NCBI GenBank assembly: GCA_002428365.1
Contig: DIVW01000022.1
Coordinates: 116,808 to 147,067 of the forward strand
Direction: 5' to 3'
DNA length: 30,260 nt
From: Propionibacteriaceae bacterium UBA6122
Lineage (GTDB): Bacteria > Actinomycetota > Actinomycetes > Propionibacteriales > Propionibacteriaceae
Shown here: piece by piece, positions 22,276 to 30,028 of the stretch
Numbering within the stretch: position 1 is the first letter of the stretch
Layout: each line of letters opens with the position of its first letter
Program-made: the position numbers and the translations under genes
The notes under the pieces: model-generated
Told to the model about the DNA's origin: nothing
Database searches by the model: none
The model's input: the letters and a program-made list of their open reading frames with translations, nothing else

Positions 22276-22968
22276 TCAGGCGGCGATCAGGCCGTGCTCG
22301 CGGGCGATGCTAACGGCGACTAGCCGGTCGTGGACGCCCAGCTTGGTGTACACGTTGCTGAGGTGTTTGTGCACCGTGCGTGGCGATAGGCCCAAGCGGG
22401 TGGCGATGGTGCGGGCCAGTAGGCCGTCGGCCAGTAGGCGGAGCACCTCGACCTCGCGCGGGGTCAGGTTCAGCGCGGCGGCGGCCTCGGCGGCGTTGTG
22501 CACCTGCCGAGAGCGCTGGCACGCGTCCGCAGCCTGGGGCATCAGGAAGCTCAGTGGGGCGGCGGCCTCGGCCAGCAGCGCCTTGGCGTCCGGGGTGAAT
22601 CCACCGCGACGGCTCAGCACGAGCAGTCGGCTGCGGGCCCGGGTGGCGGGTTGCTCGTCCAGTTCGGCACCGATGAGCACCACTTCGCCCAGAATCGGAT
22701 GCTGACCGCCGCGCAAAATGCTGTCGGTTCGCCGGACGCTGCGCGCGGCGACATCAGCTAGGGCGGTGGCTAACCGGTCGTTGGGCCAGGCGGCATGGCT
22801 GATGGTGTGGTTGGCTGCGTCCAAGCCGATCAGCGCGGCGCCGTCGGCTTTGCTAGCTTTGCCCAGGACCCGGCAGATCAGTTGCTCGGCATCATCGCCT
22901 TCGCCAATGACCGCCAAAGCCTGGTTCATGAGGTCCAGGATGGCGATGGCCCGTTCTTCCCTGGTCAT
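22276..22968 (-). CDS. LuxR-family HTH transcriptional regulator (GAF-like sensor)
   Basis: A 230-residue regulator. The C-terminal 65 residues form a LuxR/FixJ HTH: LTPREVEVLRLLADGLLART, then LSPRTVHKHLSNVYTKLGVHDR. The N-terminal 150 residues look GAF-like (helix, then GAALIGLDAANHTISHAAWP) and lack the Asp-rich phosphoacceptor site of response regulators. The input signal is therefore likely a small molecule or a protein partner. The ATG at 22968 is preferred because aagggggg directly precedes it; the frame is open 18 codons further. It is monocistronic, between the DUF1707 operon and the tRNA. Targets cannot be told from the sequence. Confidence 0.88.
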   Translation of the reverse strand: MTREERAIAILDLMNQALAVIGEGDDAEQLICRVLGKASKADGAALIGLDAANHTISHAAWPNDRLATALADVAARSVRRTDSILRGGQHPILGEVVLIGAELDEQPATRARSRLLVLSRRGGFTPDAKALLAEAAAPLSFLMPQAADACQRSRQVHNAAEAAAALNLTPREVEVLRLLADGLLARTIATRLGLSPRTVHKHLSNVYTKLGVHDRLVAVSIAREHGLIAA

Positions 22969-23101
22969 GACCCCCCTTCCCTCCATTGGCTTCGGTGCAG
23001 TTAGTCCAGTCTGCCCTGTCAAGTCAGCAGTTTGGCAGACCTAACCTCCGCAAGGCGGGTTTTAGTCCAGAATCGCCGTTCGGGTGGTGAACTAAGCGGC
23101 G

Positions 23102-23130
23102 TGCGACCGTAGGCCAGGTCGGGTTAGACT
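23102..23130 (+). promoter_or_regulatory. Probable promoter of the tRNA-Gly gene
   Basis: TGCGAC (23102-23107) and TAGACT (23125-23130) are spaced by 17 bp. The -10 ends 33 nt before the mature tRNA. A hairpin tcacgg/ccgtga (23141-23158) lies in the 5' leader. Confidence 0.5.
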
Positions 23131-23163
23131 GCTCCACGCGTCACGGTCTGAGCCGTGACAGCT

Positions 23164-23237
23164 GCGGATGTAGTTCAATGGCAGAACATCAGCTTCCCAA
23201 GCTGACAGTGCGGGTTCGATTCCCGTCATCCGCTCCA
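23164..23237 (+). tRNA. tRNA-Gly (anticodon CCC), CCA encoded
   Basis: The acceptor stem gcggatg (23164-23170) pairs perfectly with catccgc (23227-23233), followed by discriminator T and encoded CCA (23235-23237). The anticodon arm is tcagc-ttcccaa-gctga, giving anticodon CCC, which reads GGG glycine codons. The T arm is gcggg-ttcgatt-cccgt. The D arm contains gttcaatggcagaac. The short D loop and extra loop fit tRNA-Gly. Confidence 0.95.
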
Positions 23238-23241
23238 AATC

Positions 23242-23283
23242 GGCGCGATCCTGGACGATCAGGGTCGCGCCGGGTCAGTTTTG
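23242..23283 (+). terminator. Intrinsic terminator after tRNA-Gly
   Basis: A 12-bp stem (ggcgcgatcctg, 23242-23253, with cagggtcgcgcc, 23260-23271, one G-T pair) and a 6-nt loop begin 4 bp after the tRNA CCA and are followed within 8 bp by tttt. Confidence 0.7.
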
Positions 23284-23322
23284 CCCACCAGGTGAAGTCC
23301 ACACAGGTGAGCTAGATAGGAT

Positions 23323-23337
23323 GCGTTCCCGGAACGC
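23323..23337. promoter_or_regulatory. Perfect palindrome, possible operator before the coiled-coil operon
   Basis: GCGTTCC-C-GGAACGC is a perfect 7-bp inverted repeat around one base. It directly follows a -10-like TAGGAT (23317-23322). It lies 215 bp upstream of the ATG at 23553, in an otherwise featureless spacer (23284-23552). Confidence 0.3.
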
Positions 23338-23552
23338 TTGGTCTCACCCTCGACCTCGCCGAAAGTCGAAGCGCGAAACGAGGTGCACCCGCCCCGGTGA
23401 CCACGATGCGTGCTTCAGAACCACCGACGCTGCCGTCCCTGAGCCGATGGAAGGCCTCAGGGTGCTGATCTGTTGGCGGCCTTCGGTGACGTCGGTGTTG
23501 CCCAGTGCTCCGCAGACCGCAGACCCTGAGATGCCGATGGAAAGAGCCGCCA

Positions 23553-24962
23553 ATGGTTCCGCAACGAGGTGACGTCACCACTGAGCGTGCCGCCAGCTTG
23601 ATCGCTCAGGCCCAGGCGCTCGCCGATCGGTTGATCGCCGAGGCCGAGGCGCGCTCCGAGGCGGCGCGCGCCGAGGCCCTCGTCCAGCAGGAGTTGAGTC
23701 AGCGGCACGCCGAGCAGGCGCGGCAGGAGAAGGCGGCAGCGCAGGCGGCAGCAACCCAGGCGGCGACTCTGTTGGAGCGCGCCCGCGCCGATGCTGCCGT
23801 GATTTTGGGGGACGCCGCGGCCCAGGCCGCCATGCTGACCTCCTCGGCCGATCAAACCGCAGCCGAACTGAGCGAGCGCGCCCGAGTCTCGGCTGAGAGC
23901 CTGGAGGCCCAGTCGCGAGCCGATGCCGAAGCGATGGTGGCCGCAGCCCTGGCCGAGGCTAATCGGGTGAGTGGTGAGGCCAACGCCGCGGCCGAGGCGT
24001 CCAAAGCCAGCCTGGAGAAGCAGCGCGCGAAGGCCGAGGCTCAAAGCACCCGCCTGGTTGAACAGGCCGGCGTCGATGCGCTCGCGCTGCGGGCTACTGC
24101 GGACGCACTGGTGCAACAGCAGCGGGAGGGTTTCGACAAGGAGTGCGCCCGCATCCGCGAAGTGCTGGTGGCCGAGCAGGCCCAAGCTCGCCAAGCCATC
24201 CGGGAGGCCGCGCAGCAGGCCGCCGAGGAACGGGAAGCCGCCGCTGCGGAATCTCGGCTACGAGCCGAGGAGCAATATGTTGCTGCGGCCGCCCATCTGG
24301 CCTGGACGGAGCAGTCCATGGCTGAGTTGCGGGCGACTACCGAAGCCGAGCTCTCCGATCTGCGGGCCAAGCACAACGATTCGCTCGCCCAACAACGGGC
24401 TGCGGCTGAGGAGCAGGCGCGAGCGCTGGCAGTTGCTGGCGATGAGCAGGTGCGCCAGATAGTGGCTGAGGCTGAGGTGGCCGCGGCTGGCATTAAATCC
24501 GAGGCCACCCAGCTGCTGGTCGATGCCAAGCAAGCTGCTGCCGAGTTGCGGCGCAACGCCCAAAACGCCGCCACTGAGACGCGTGATCAAGCGGAGAAGG
24601 CCGCCGCGGCCCTGCTGGAGAGCGCCCGCCTGCGGCTCGCTGAAGCTGAATCCGGCTCGAGGCTCGTGCGGGAGCGCACCGTGGCCACGATCGAGGCGAT
24701 GCAACGTGATGCCCATGAGCAGGCCAAGGCGACTCGCGCTGAGGCCACCGAGGCGCTGCTCAAGGCCCGCGCTGACGCTCAGGAAGCGCGGGCCAAATCC
24801 CACGAGGCCACCGAACGGGCGCGGGCCGAGGTGGAAACCCTCGCCCGTCGCCGTGACGACATCAACGAACAACTGGGTCGGCTTTCCGGCGTAATCGAAG
24901 CCCTGGCCGTCCCTGGTGCAGCACAGATCGACCAAACCCAATCGAGAGGAATCCGAACGTGA
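23553..24962 (+). CDS. Alanine-rich coiled-coil protein (Scy/FilP-like cytoskeletal candidate)
   Basis: A 469-residue protein predicted to be almost wholly coiled coil, very rich in Ala, Glu, Arg and Gln, with no membrane segment or signal peptide. Composition and the endless A-E-A-R-A heptad-like pattern resemble the actinobacterial Scy/FilP proteins (often annotated 'cellulose-binding'), which build polar or filamentous scaffolds with DivIVA. The ATG at 23553 has gaaagag at suitable distance; the upstream in-frame GTG (23505) lacks a ribosome site. The gene overlaps the next one by 4 bp (GTGA), and both products are coiled coils, so a heteromeric filament is likely. Low-complexity similarity makes family assignment uncertain. 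Confidence 0.7.
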   Translation: MVPQRGDVTTERAASLIAQAQALADRLIAEAEARSEAARAEALVQQELSQRHAEQARQEKAAAQAAATQAATLLERARADAAVILGDAAAQAAMLTSSADQTAAELSERARVSAESLEAQSRADAEAMVAAALAEANRVSGEANAAAEASKASLEKQRAKAEAQSTRLVEQAGVDALALRATADALVQQQREGFDKECARIREVLVAEQAQARQAIREAAQQAAEEREAAAAESRLRAEEQYVAAAAHLAWTEQSMAELRATTEAELSDLRAKHNDSLAQQRAAAEEQARALAVAGDEQVRQIVAEAEVAAAGIKSEATQLLVDAKQAAAELRRNAQNAATETRDQAEKAAAALLESARLRLAEAESGSRLVRERTVATIEAMQRDAHEQAKATRAEATEALLKARADAQEARAKSHEATERARAEVETLARRRDDINEQLGRLSGVIEALAVPGAAQIDQTQSRGIRT

Positions 24963-26119
24963 CGCAGCCCATTCATGAGTTCCGTACCGTGATGCGCGGC
25001 TATGAACCCACCGAGGTCGATCGCGCCGTCCAACTGTTACGGACCTCTGCTGAGCAAAGCCGGGCTGCCGCTGAGCAGAGCAAGGCGGCCGGCACCCAGG
25101 CCGCAGCCGACAACGAGAACCTTCGTCGCCAGCTGAGCGCCCTGAGCGAACAGAGCCGGGTCGACCAGTCCCGGATTCAGGAGCTCGAAGAGACGCTGGA
25201 CCGGACGGTGACGCCGAGCTCTGCTGACATCACCGAGCGGGCAGCCAAGATCCTTCGGCTCGCCGAAGAAGAGGCGGCCGACCTGCGCACCAAGGCCGCC
25301 GCCGATGCTGAGTCCACGATGGCTGACGCAGACCACTACGCCGCGCACGTGAAGGCGACTGCCGATGCTGAGGCGGCCGAGGTCACCGACAAGGCCGGAG
25401 CGGAGGCCACCCGCACGGTGGAGGCGGCTAACCGCAAGTCCGATGAAATCCTCGACTACGCCAATCGCGAGGCGACCACGCGGCGCGAGGAGGCAGAGGC
25501 AATCTTCGAGCGGCAGCGCGCGCGGGCAGCTGGCGCTGCGGCCGATTTCGAGAAGACTCTGGCGAGTCGCCGCGATAAGGCGGCCGAGGACTTCGCCAAG
25601 CAGATGGGTGCTTATGAGCAGGCTCTGTCGGCCGCCGAGCAGCGCCACGCGGCCATGCAGGCAGAATCCGACCGGCTGTTGTCTGATGCCCGCGAGAGTG
25701 GCGAGTCGATTCTGCGAGTGGCCCGCGATGAGGCCAACCAGAAACTTGATGATGCTCGGCTGGCGGCCGAACGCGTCCGCAAGGAGTCCGAGCGGGAGTT
25801 GCTTGCCGCGACCGCGCGTCGGGAGGCAGTGACCGCCCAGCTCACCAACGTTCGGCAGATGCTGGCCGCGTTGGGTGCTGGCCCCCTGCTGGACGTAATC
25901 GGTGAGGATTCGCTGGAGCTCCAAGGCTCGGTAGCACTGTCTGAGGCTGCCTTCGAGGAGCCGGTCGAGGCTGCCGCCGAAGAGCTCGAGGACGAGTCGG
26001 CCGCGGCTGAGGTCGACGAGACTGACGACGACGAGACTGAAAACGACGAAGCGGCTGAAGATGATGAAGCCGCTGCCGATGACGAAGCGACCGTGGAGGA
26101 CGTCCCAGCCGAGCAGTGA
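24959..26119 (+). CDS. DivIVA-like N-terminus coiled-coil protein with acidic tail (Scy/FilP-like)
   Basis: A 386-residue cytoplasmic protein. The N-terminal 25 residues (FRTVMRGYEPTEVDRAVQLL) match the DivIVA/Scy-type start, in which 'RGY...EVD' precedes a coiled coil. Residues about 25-300 are coiled coil. The last 60 residues are a highly acidic low-complexity tail (runs of Asp/Glu/Ala). The GTG at 24959 is preceded by gagagg and overlaps the upstream stop by 4 bp, so translation is coupled. DivIVA-like N-termini bind curved membrane at poles, hence a polar-growth or division scaffold role is inferred. The gene converges on arfC with only 13 bp between stop codons. Confidence 0.75.
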   Translation: MTQPIHEFRTVMRGYEPTEVDRAVQLLRTSAEQSRAAAEQSKAAGTQAAADNENLRRQLSALSEQSRVDQSRIQELEETLDRTVTPSSADITERAAKILRLAEEEAADLRTKAAADAESTMADADHYAAHVKATADAEAAEVTDKAGAEATRTVEAANRKSDEILDYANREATTRREEAEAIFERQRARAAGAAADFEKTLASRRDKAAEDFAKQMGAYEQALSAAEQRHAAMQAESDRLLSDARESGESILRVARDEANQKLDDARLAAERVRKESERELLAATARREAVTAQLTNVRQMLAALGAGPLLDVIGEDSLELQGSVALSEAAFEEPVEAAAEELEDESAAAEVDETDDDETENDEAAEDDEAAADDEATVEDVPAEQ

Positions 26120-26132
26120 GTTGGGCGTGCCG

Positions 26133-27074
26133 TTACTTCCTGGGGCGCTTGTGATCCCAGCGAGTGAACCCGGCGGCCTTGGCCTCAGCTTCGGTGGCGA
26201 ACCACTCCTCGGCCTTGGTGCGGCCATACCAAGGGCTGTCGACGGTGTGGTAGAGCATGGAGTCGCGGTTGCCTTTGATCTCGCCTCCGGGCGCTACTGC
26301 GTGAACCGACGGTCTCGCATCGGCTTTCTTGGCTACCGCTGGCGTCGCAGCCGCAGCCGCAGCCGCCTTGCCGGGGCGGGCCGGAGGCTTGGTCGTCCTC
26401 GATCTGGTGCTGGCCGGGCTGCGCTTGGCAGGCTTGGCCCCAATGCCCGAGTTGCGTCGATCCCAGCGAGTGAACCCGGCCGCTTCGGCTTCGGCCTCGG
26501 TGGTGAACCACTTCTCGGCCTTGGTTAGGGCGTACCACGGGCTGTCAGCGGTGTGGAAGAGCATCGAGTCGCGGTTGCCCTTGATTTGCTCACCGGCCGG
26601 CCCGGTCAGTCTGGTGGGTGCGCCTGGGGAAAGCCGGCTTGCGGGGGCCACCGCCTCGACCGTCTCGGACGTCGCCTCAGCTGGGCGCGGTTTGGCGGTG
26701 AATAGCGGTGCCGGTCGGACGGCCAGCATGGCGGGATCGGGGCGATTGGCAATGAAGGCCTCCTCCCACCAGGAGACCTGCGCCCCGTCCTCGTCGGACG
26801 CTGCCTCGACCGACGATGCCTCGACATCCGCAGCCTCGATCACGGCGACTTCAAGCGGATCGGCGGAACCCGGCGCCGGCGCCTGCTGGTCAACTGGCTC
26901 AAATTCGACGGCTGCGACGCGGCGCTCAGTCGTGCTCGAACTGGCAGACAGCCCGCCACCGAAGGACGAATCCTGCAGCCGAACCTGGCGGGTCACCCTG
27001 CGCACTGACCATAGGTAGGTGAGCAACACCCCCAAGGCAAATGCGATGGCCACCAGCCACCAGTTGGGGTTCAT
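26133..27074 (-). CDS. ArfC-like membrane protein with two sunset domains
   Basis: A 313-residue protein with one N-terminal membrane helix (NWWLVAIAFALGVLLTYLW, residues 4-22), a basic stretch, a long Ala/Pro-rich linker, and two copies of a 40-residue 'sunset' domain (about residues 165-205 and 267-307; pattern IKGNRDSMLYHT.DSPWY then AGFTRWD). In Mycobacterium tuberculosis ArfC is the third product of the arfABC operon, needed with OmpA-like ArfA for growth and ammonia release at low pH. ArfC there is shorter; here the domain is duplicated, with an Ala/Arg-rich spacer. The start overlaps the stop of arfB by 4 bp. The function of the sunset domain is unknown. Placement as ArfC rests on gene order as well as on the domain. 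Confidence 0.85.
   Translation of the reverse strand: MNPNWWLVAIAFALGVLLTYLWSVRRVTRQVRLQDSSFGGGLSASSSTTERRVAAVEFEPVDQQAPAPGSADPLEVAVIEAADVEASSVEAASDEDGAQVSWWEEAFIANRPDPAMLAVRPAPLFTAKPRPAEATSETVEAVAPASRLSPGAPTRLTGPAGEQIKGNRDSMLFHTADSPWYALTKAEKWFTTEAEAEAAGFTRWDRRNSGIGAKPAKRSPASTRSRTTKPPARPGKAAAAAAATPAVAKKADARPSVHAVAPGGEIKGNRDSMLYHTVDSPWYGRTKAEEWFATEAEAKAAGFTRWDHKRPRK
26155..26586. repeat. Diverged direct repeat encoding the two sunset domains
   Basis: Bases 26155-26280 and 26461-26586 are direct repeats offset by 306 bp (102 codons). They share long identical runs such as cccagcgagtgaacccgg and gagtcgcggttgcc. They reflect an intragenic duplication within arfC. Confidence 0.8.
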
Positions 27075-27223
27075 CGGGTGGGCTCCGCGTCGGCAGGCTC
27101 GAACCTGGCCCGGGCTTGTTCGGCATTGCGGGCGGGCACTGCAGCACGGGCGGTCAACCAGGTGAGGAGCGAAGCCAGGCCGAACACCACCAGGTACACA
27201 CCGAAATCGATCAGGAAGTTCAT
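27071..27223 (-). CDS. ArfB-like small membrane protein (50 residues)
   Basis: A 50-residue protein with one membrane helix (NFLIDFGVYLVVFGLASLL, residues 2-20) and a polar, charged tail ending in EPTR. It starts 10 bp after the OmpA-like gene and its stop overlaps the arfC start (ATGA), so it is squarely inside the operon. Mycobacterial ArfB is also a very small single-helix membrane protein placed between ArfA and ArfC. Sequence similarity in so short a protein cannot prove homology, but size, topology and position agree. ArfB is thought to assist ArfA function or membrane insertion. Confidence 0.8.
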   Translation of the reverse strand: MNFLIDFGVYLVVFGLASLLTWLTARAAVPARNAEQARARFEPADAEPTR

Positions 27224-27233
27224 CTTCGGTTCC

Positions 27234-27923
27234 CTACGGAATCAGGATTACAACGCGACGGTTGGCCGCTCGGCCCTTTGCGGTGGAGTTCTTGGCGATC
27301 GGATGATGATCGCCGAATCCCTTCACCGTCATCGGGTTCTTAACCCCGAGCGAACGTAACCGTTTGCGAACCGCTTGCGCGCGGTCCTTGGAGATCAGCT
27401 TGTTGGCTTTGGCCGACCCACTGCGGTCGGCGTAGCCGTTAATGAGCACCGGCACCTGCGGGCAGGCCTTCAGCATCGAGGCGGCGATGCCAATGGCTGT
27501 TCTGGCCTTCTTGGTGAGATTGCTGGCGCCATAGGAGAACCGAACTTGGCTCTTTCCAGCCACCCTGGCAACGCGGCTCTCGATGGTGGTGCAGTCGGCA
27601 TTCGGGTTGGGAGACGCCGACGCCACTGAACTGGGGGTGGGTGTCGGAGTTTGGGTCGGCGGTTGGGTTGGGATTGGGGACGGAACCGGGGTCGGTAGTG
27701 CCGCGGCGCTCATGGTGGCGGATGGGGGAAACATTGAGGCAGTAAACGAGCCACCGCCCACCAATGCCAAGCTCAGTGGGACGCCTAAGAACGCACCCCA
27801 CCACCAGCCGCCGGGGGGTCGAACATAGCGGCTGTATTCAGTGCGCCAGCGGATCGAATCGCTGCTGGCTGAACCAGAATCGGAGGCTGGTTGGGCCTCC
27901 GAATCATCATTTTGAGTGGCCAT
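27234..27923 (-). CDS. ArfA-like OmpA-family membrane protein
   Basis: A 229-residue protein. After a polar N-terminus, one membrane helix (GWWWGAFLGVPLSLALVGGG, about residues 39-58) and a Pro/Thr-rich linker, the C-terminal 120 residues form an OmpA-type peptidoglycan-binding domain. This contains KACPQVPVLINGYADRSGSA, the family signature, and AKGRAANRRVVILI at the end. Two cysteines (ADCTTI, KACPQ) match the disulfide of the mycobacterial ArfA (OmpATb) domain, where 'KACP....INGYTD' is found. Unlike OmpATb there are no BON-like repeats between the helix and the OmpA domain. The ATG at 27923 has an aggagg site; earlier in-frame codons lack one. It leads the arfA-arfB-arfC operon. It probably anchors the membrane to the cell wall. 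Confidence 0.88.
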   Translation of the reverse strand: MATQNDDSEAQPASDSGSASSDSIRWRTEYSRYVRPPGGWWWGAFLGVPLSLALVGGGSFTASMFPPSATMSAAALPTPVPSPIPTQPPTQTPTPTPSSVASASPNPNADCTTIESRVARVAGKSQVRFSYGASNLTKKARTAIGIAASMLKACPQVPVLINGYADRSGSAKANKLISKDRAQAVRKRLRSLGVKNPMTVKGFGDHHPIAKNSTAKGRAANRRVVILIP

Positions 27924-28073
27924 GTCTCCTCCTGGCTGCTGCCCGTTGAAGCACTCTGGAGAACCATAGACCTCAGTGGCTTTTTCGCGCAGCGAGAACG
28001 ATTGTTTTCCCAAGTGGTGGGCGCTTTTTGTGGAGTTTGGCCGACCTAGGGTGCCGCCCCAGGCGGTCGCAGA

Positions 28074-29183
28074 TCAGCCGATGCGCCGCAGGCTCCAGTC
28101 GACGAAGTCGAGCCCGACCCGGGTGGATTCCCGGCTCAGGCCCGGGCTAGCCCCAAACCAGAACTGTCCATTCTGATAAGGGCTTTCGCTGTCTTTGGTT
28201 GCGTCGATCGACCACCAGGCTGCGTCCAGATCGTGGGTGAGGGTGGGTGCCACTGCCGAGGCAAGGGCTGCGGCCGCACTAACCCCGAGCTCAGATTCCA
28301 TCATCGAGCCGACCATCACCCCAACTTCGGCTTTGCGGGCCTCGCGGGCGATCGCCAGCCCGGCATGGAGGCCGCCACACTTGGCCAGCTTGATGTTGAT
28401 CTGGTCGGCGGCTTCCAGCTCAATGGCTCGACGCAGATCGTGGATGCTGAACACTGATTCGTCCAGCATGATCGGCACGCTGAGTCGACGGCGCAGTTCG
28501 GCGTGACCGGGTAAATCCCAGGCAGGCAGGGGTTGCTCAATGAACTCAAGCGCTACCCCGGCTGCCAGCCAGGTCTCCACATTCGCCACCGTGGTGGGCA
28601 CATCCCAGGCCTGATTGGCGTCCACCCGAATGCGGACCCCCTCGGGGGCATCACGCTGGATCCGAACAACCCGTTGCACATCGGACGGGTCGAGGCCCAC
28701 CTTGATCTTCGCGGTGCTGAAGCCGGTAGGCACCATCTCGGCGGCCGGGTTTTCAGTCTGGGCGGCAATGGTGACGTCGGTGGCCACCGTGCTGGTCAGA
28801 CCGCCGATGCTCAACGCCAATGGGACGCCGTCGCGCCGGGCCAGCAGATCGAGCACGGCCACCTCGCAGGCCGCCCGGGCGCCGGTGTTCGCCGCGACCG
28901 CCGCCGCCAGGAGCTGGTGTACTTCCGCAGCCGGCTGCGCGGCGACATCACGTCCGAGCAGCGCGTCGGCGAGCGGGCCCAACACGCAGGCCTCGATGCC
29001 GGCCAGGGACTCCCCGGTCACCCGCCAAATCTGGGGGGCCTCGCCGTAGCCGACCGCGCCGTCAGCGTCGGTGACCCGCACCGCAACGCTGATCACCTGG
29101 GTCGTGCGCCGCAGGGCGGTCACGAAGGGGGTGTGTAACTCGCGTATCAAGCGGGTGGTAGCTACTTCGACTAGGCGTGCCAT
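28074..29183 (-). CDS. Dipeptide epimerase (enolase superfamily, L-Ala-D/L-Glu epimerase-like)
   Basis: An enolase-superfamily enzyme of the muconate-lactonizing subgroup. The 369-residue protein has an N-terminal capping domain and a C-terminal barrel. Catalytic Lys pair KxK is at 159/161 (AKIKVG), metal ligands are D188 (RVDANQAW), E216 (EFIEQPLP) and D241 (LDESVF), and the second-face base is K265 (NIKLAKCGG). These spacings agree with L-Ala-D/L-Glu epimerases of Bacillus and E. coli. The ATG at 29183 is chosen because caggag precedes it by 10 nt; it overlaps the upstream gene by 13 bp. It follows a transporter ATPase and a beta-lactamase-like hydrolase, supporting dipeptide or murein-peptide metabolism. 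The exact dipeptide substrate is not determinable here; o-succinylbenzoate synthase is less likely. Confidence 0.88.
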   Translation of the reverse strand: MARLVEVATTRLIRELHTPFVTALRRTTQVISVAVRVTDADGAVGYGEAPQIWRVTGESLAGIEACVLGPLADALLGRDVAAQPAAEVHQLLAAAVAANTGARAACEVAVLDLLARRDGVPLALSIGGLTSTVATDVTIAAQTENPAAEMVPTGFSTAKIKVGLDPSDVQRVVRIQRDAPEGVRIRVDANQAWDVPTTVANVETWLAAGVALEFIEQPLPAWDLPGHAELRRRLSVPIMLDESVFSIHDLRRAIELEAADQINIKLAKCGGLHAGLAIAREARKAEVGVMVGSMMESELGVSAAAALASAVAPTLTHDLDAAWWSIDATKDSESPYQNGQFWFGASPGLSRESTRVGLDFVDWSLRRIG

Positions 29184-30010
29184 CGAGTCCACTCCTGATA
29201 GGTGACCGCACTCAACTGCGCCAGCAGCGCCAACACGGCATCGTCAGCCATCGGCGAGGTGGTGCAGACCGCAAGGACGTACGGCGGTGCGGTGGCTGGT
29301 CGCACCAGGGCCACGTCGTGGCGGACGCCGGGAACCCAGCCGCCCTTACTGGCGCTCCAAACCGCCGGTGGCAGACCAGCGGGCAGGGCGTCCAGGTGGG
29401 TCTGGCGGGCCAGCATGCTCACTGCCAGCGCAGCATCGTCCGCCGATAACCAGGCGTGGTTCGCCAACCCGGCGAACAGGGCCGCCAGCCCCGCAGCGGT
29501 GACCGAGTTGGTTAGCCCGGATGCCTCGGCTTCGGCATCCCCGATCAGGCGTTGCAGGCTGAGCTCAGTGGCCAAGTCGGCGCGGGTGAGGAAATTGGCC
29601 ACCGCCGCCAACCCGATGCGTTCGGCAATCAGGTTGGTGGCGATATTGCTCGAAACCGTGATCATTGCTTCGGCCAGCTCCAGCAACTCCACCTGTTCGC
29701 CCAGGCGGGCCCAGGTGGCGTCGTCTTGGTCGTCTGTCTGGCTTAGCTCGAAGCGTCCACCAGTGCGGCTGGGGAAGCGCGCGTGTACCAACGCGGCGCT
29801 CAAGGCGGTGCGTTCCCCGCGGGCGCGGGCGTCCAGTAGCGCAGCCAATACGGCCACCTTGATGGTGCTGGCGGCGTAGTGGCTGGCGTGTTCGTCACGG
29901 GCGACCAGTGGGCCCGCCAGACCACTCAGCACGACTGAGAAGGTCCCAGGTAGGCTCGCCAGCTCTGCGTCCCAACGGGGCCGGAGCGTGTCGGCGAGGG
30001 TGACAGCCAC
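29171..30010 (-). CDS. Class A beta-lactamase-like serine hydrolase
   Basis: A 279-residue penicillin-recognising serine hydrolase. The active-site motif SxxK is STIK (S48, K51), the SxN motif is SSN (120-122), and the KTG triad appears as KGG (222-224). The segment GLTNSVTAAGLAALFAGL matches the conserved Thr-rich helix of class A enzymes. A clear ExxLN (Glu166) motif is not seen. The protein has no signal peptide, so it is probably cytoplasmic and may act on peptide amides or murein peptides rather than confer antibiotic resistance. It starts (GTG) 18 bp after the transporter ATPase and overlaps the epimerase by 13 bp. Together they look like a peptide uptake and processing operon. Confidence 0.83.
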   Translation of the reverse strand: MAVTLADTLRPRWDAELASLPGTFSVVLSGLAGPLVARDEHASHYAASTIKVAVLAALLDARARGERTALSAALVHARFPSRTGGRFELSQTDDQDDATWARLGEQVELLELAEAMITVSSNIATNLIAERIGLAAVANFLTRADLATELSLQRLIGDAEAEASGLTNSVTAAGLAALFAGLANHAWLSADDAALAVSMLARQTHLDALPAGLPPAVWSASKGGWVPGVRHDVALVRPATAPPYVLAVCTTSPMADDAVLALLAQLSAVTYQEWTRWHA

Positions 30011-30028
30011 CGCGGTCGGCTTCGCCTG

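Noticed and set aside
25037..26227. 396-codon minus-strand open frame opposite the second coiled-coil gene
   Set aside because: Antisense shadow of a strongly biased coding sequence; no ribosome site or recognisable motif, and it would cross the end of arfC.
29171..30010. Antibiotic-resistance beta-lactamase
   Set aside because: No signal peptide, no clear Glu166 motif, KGG in place of KTG, and an operon context of peptide metabolism argue for another role.
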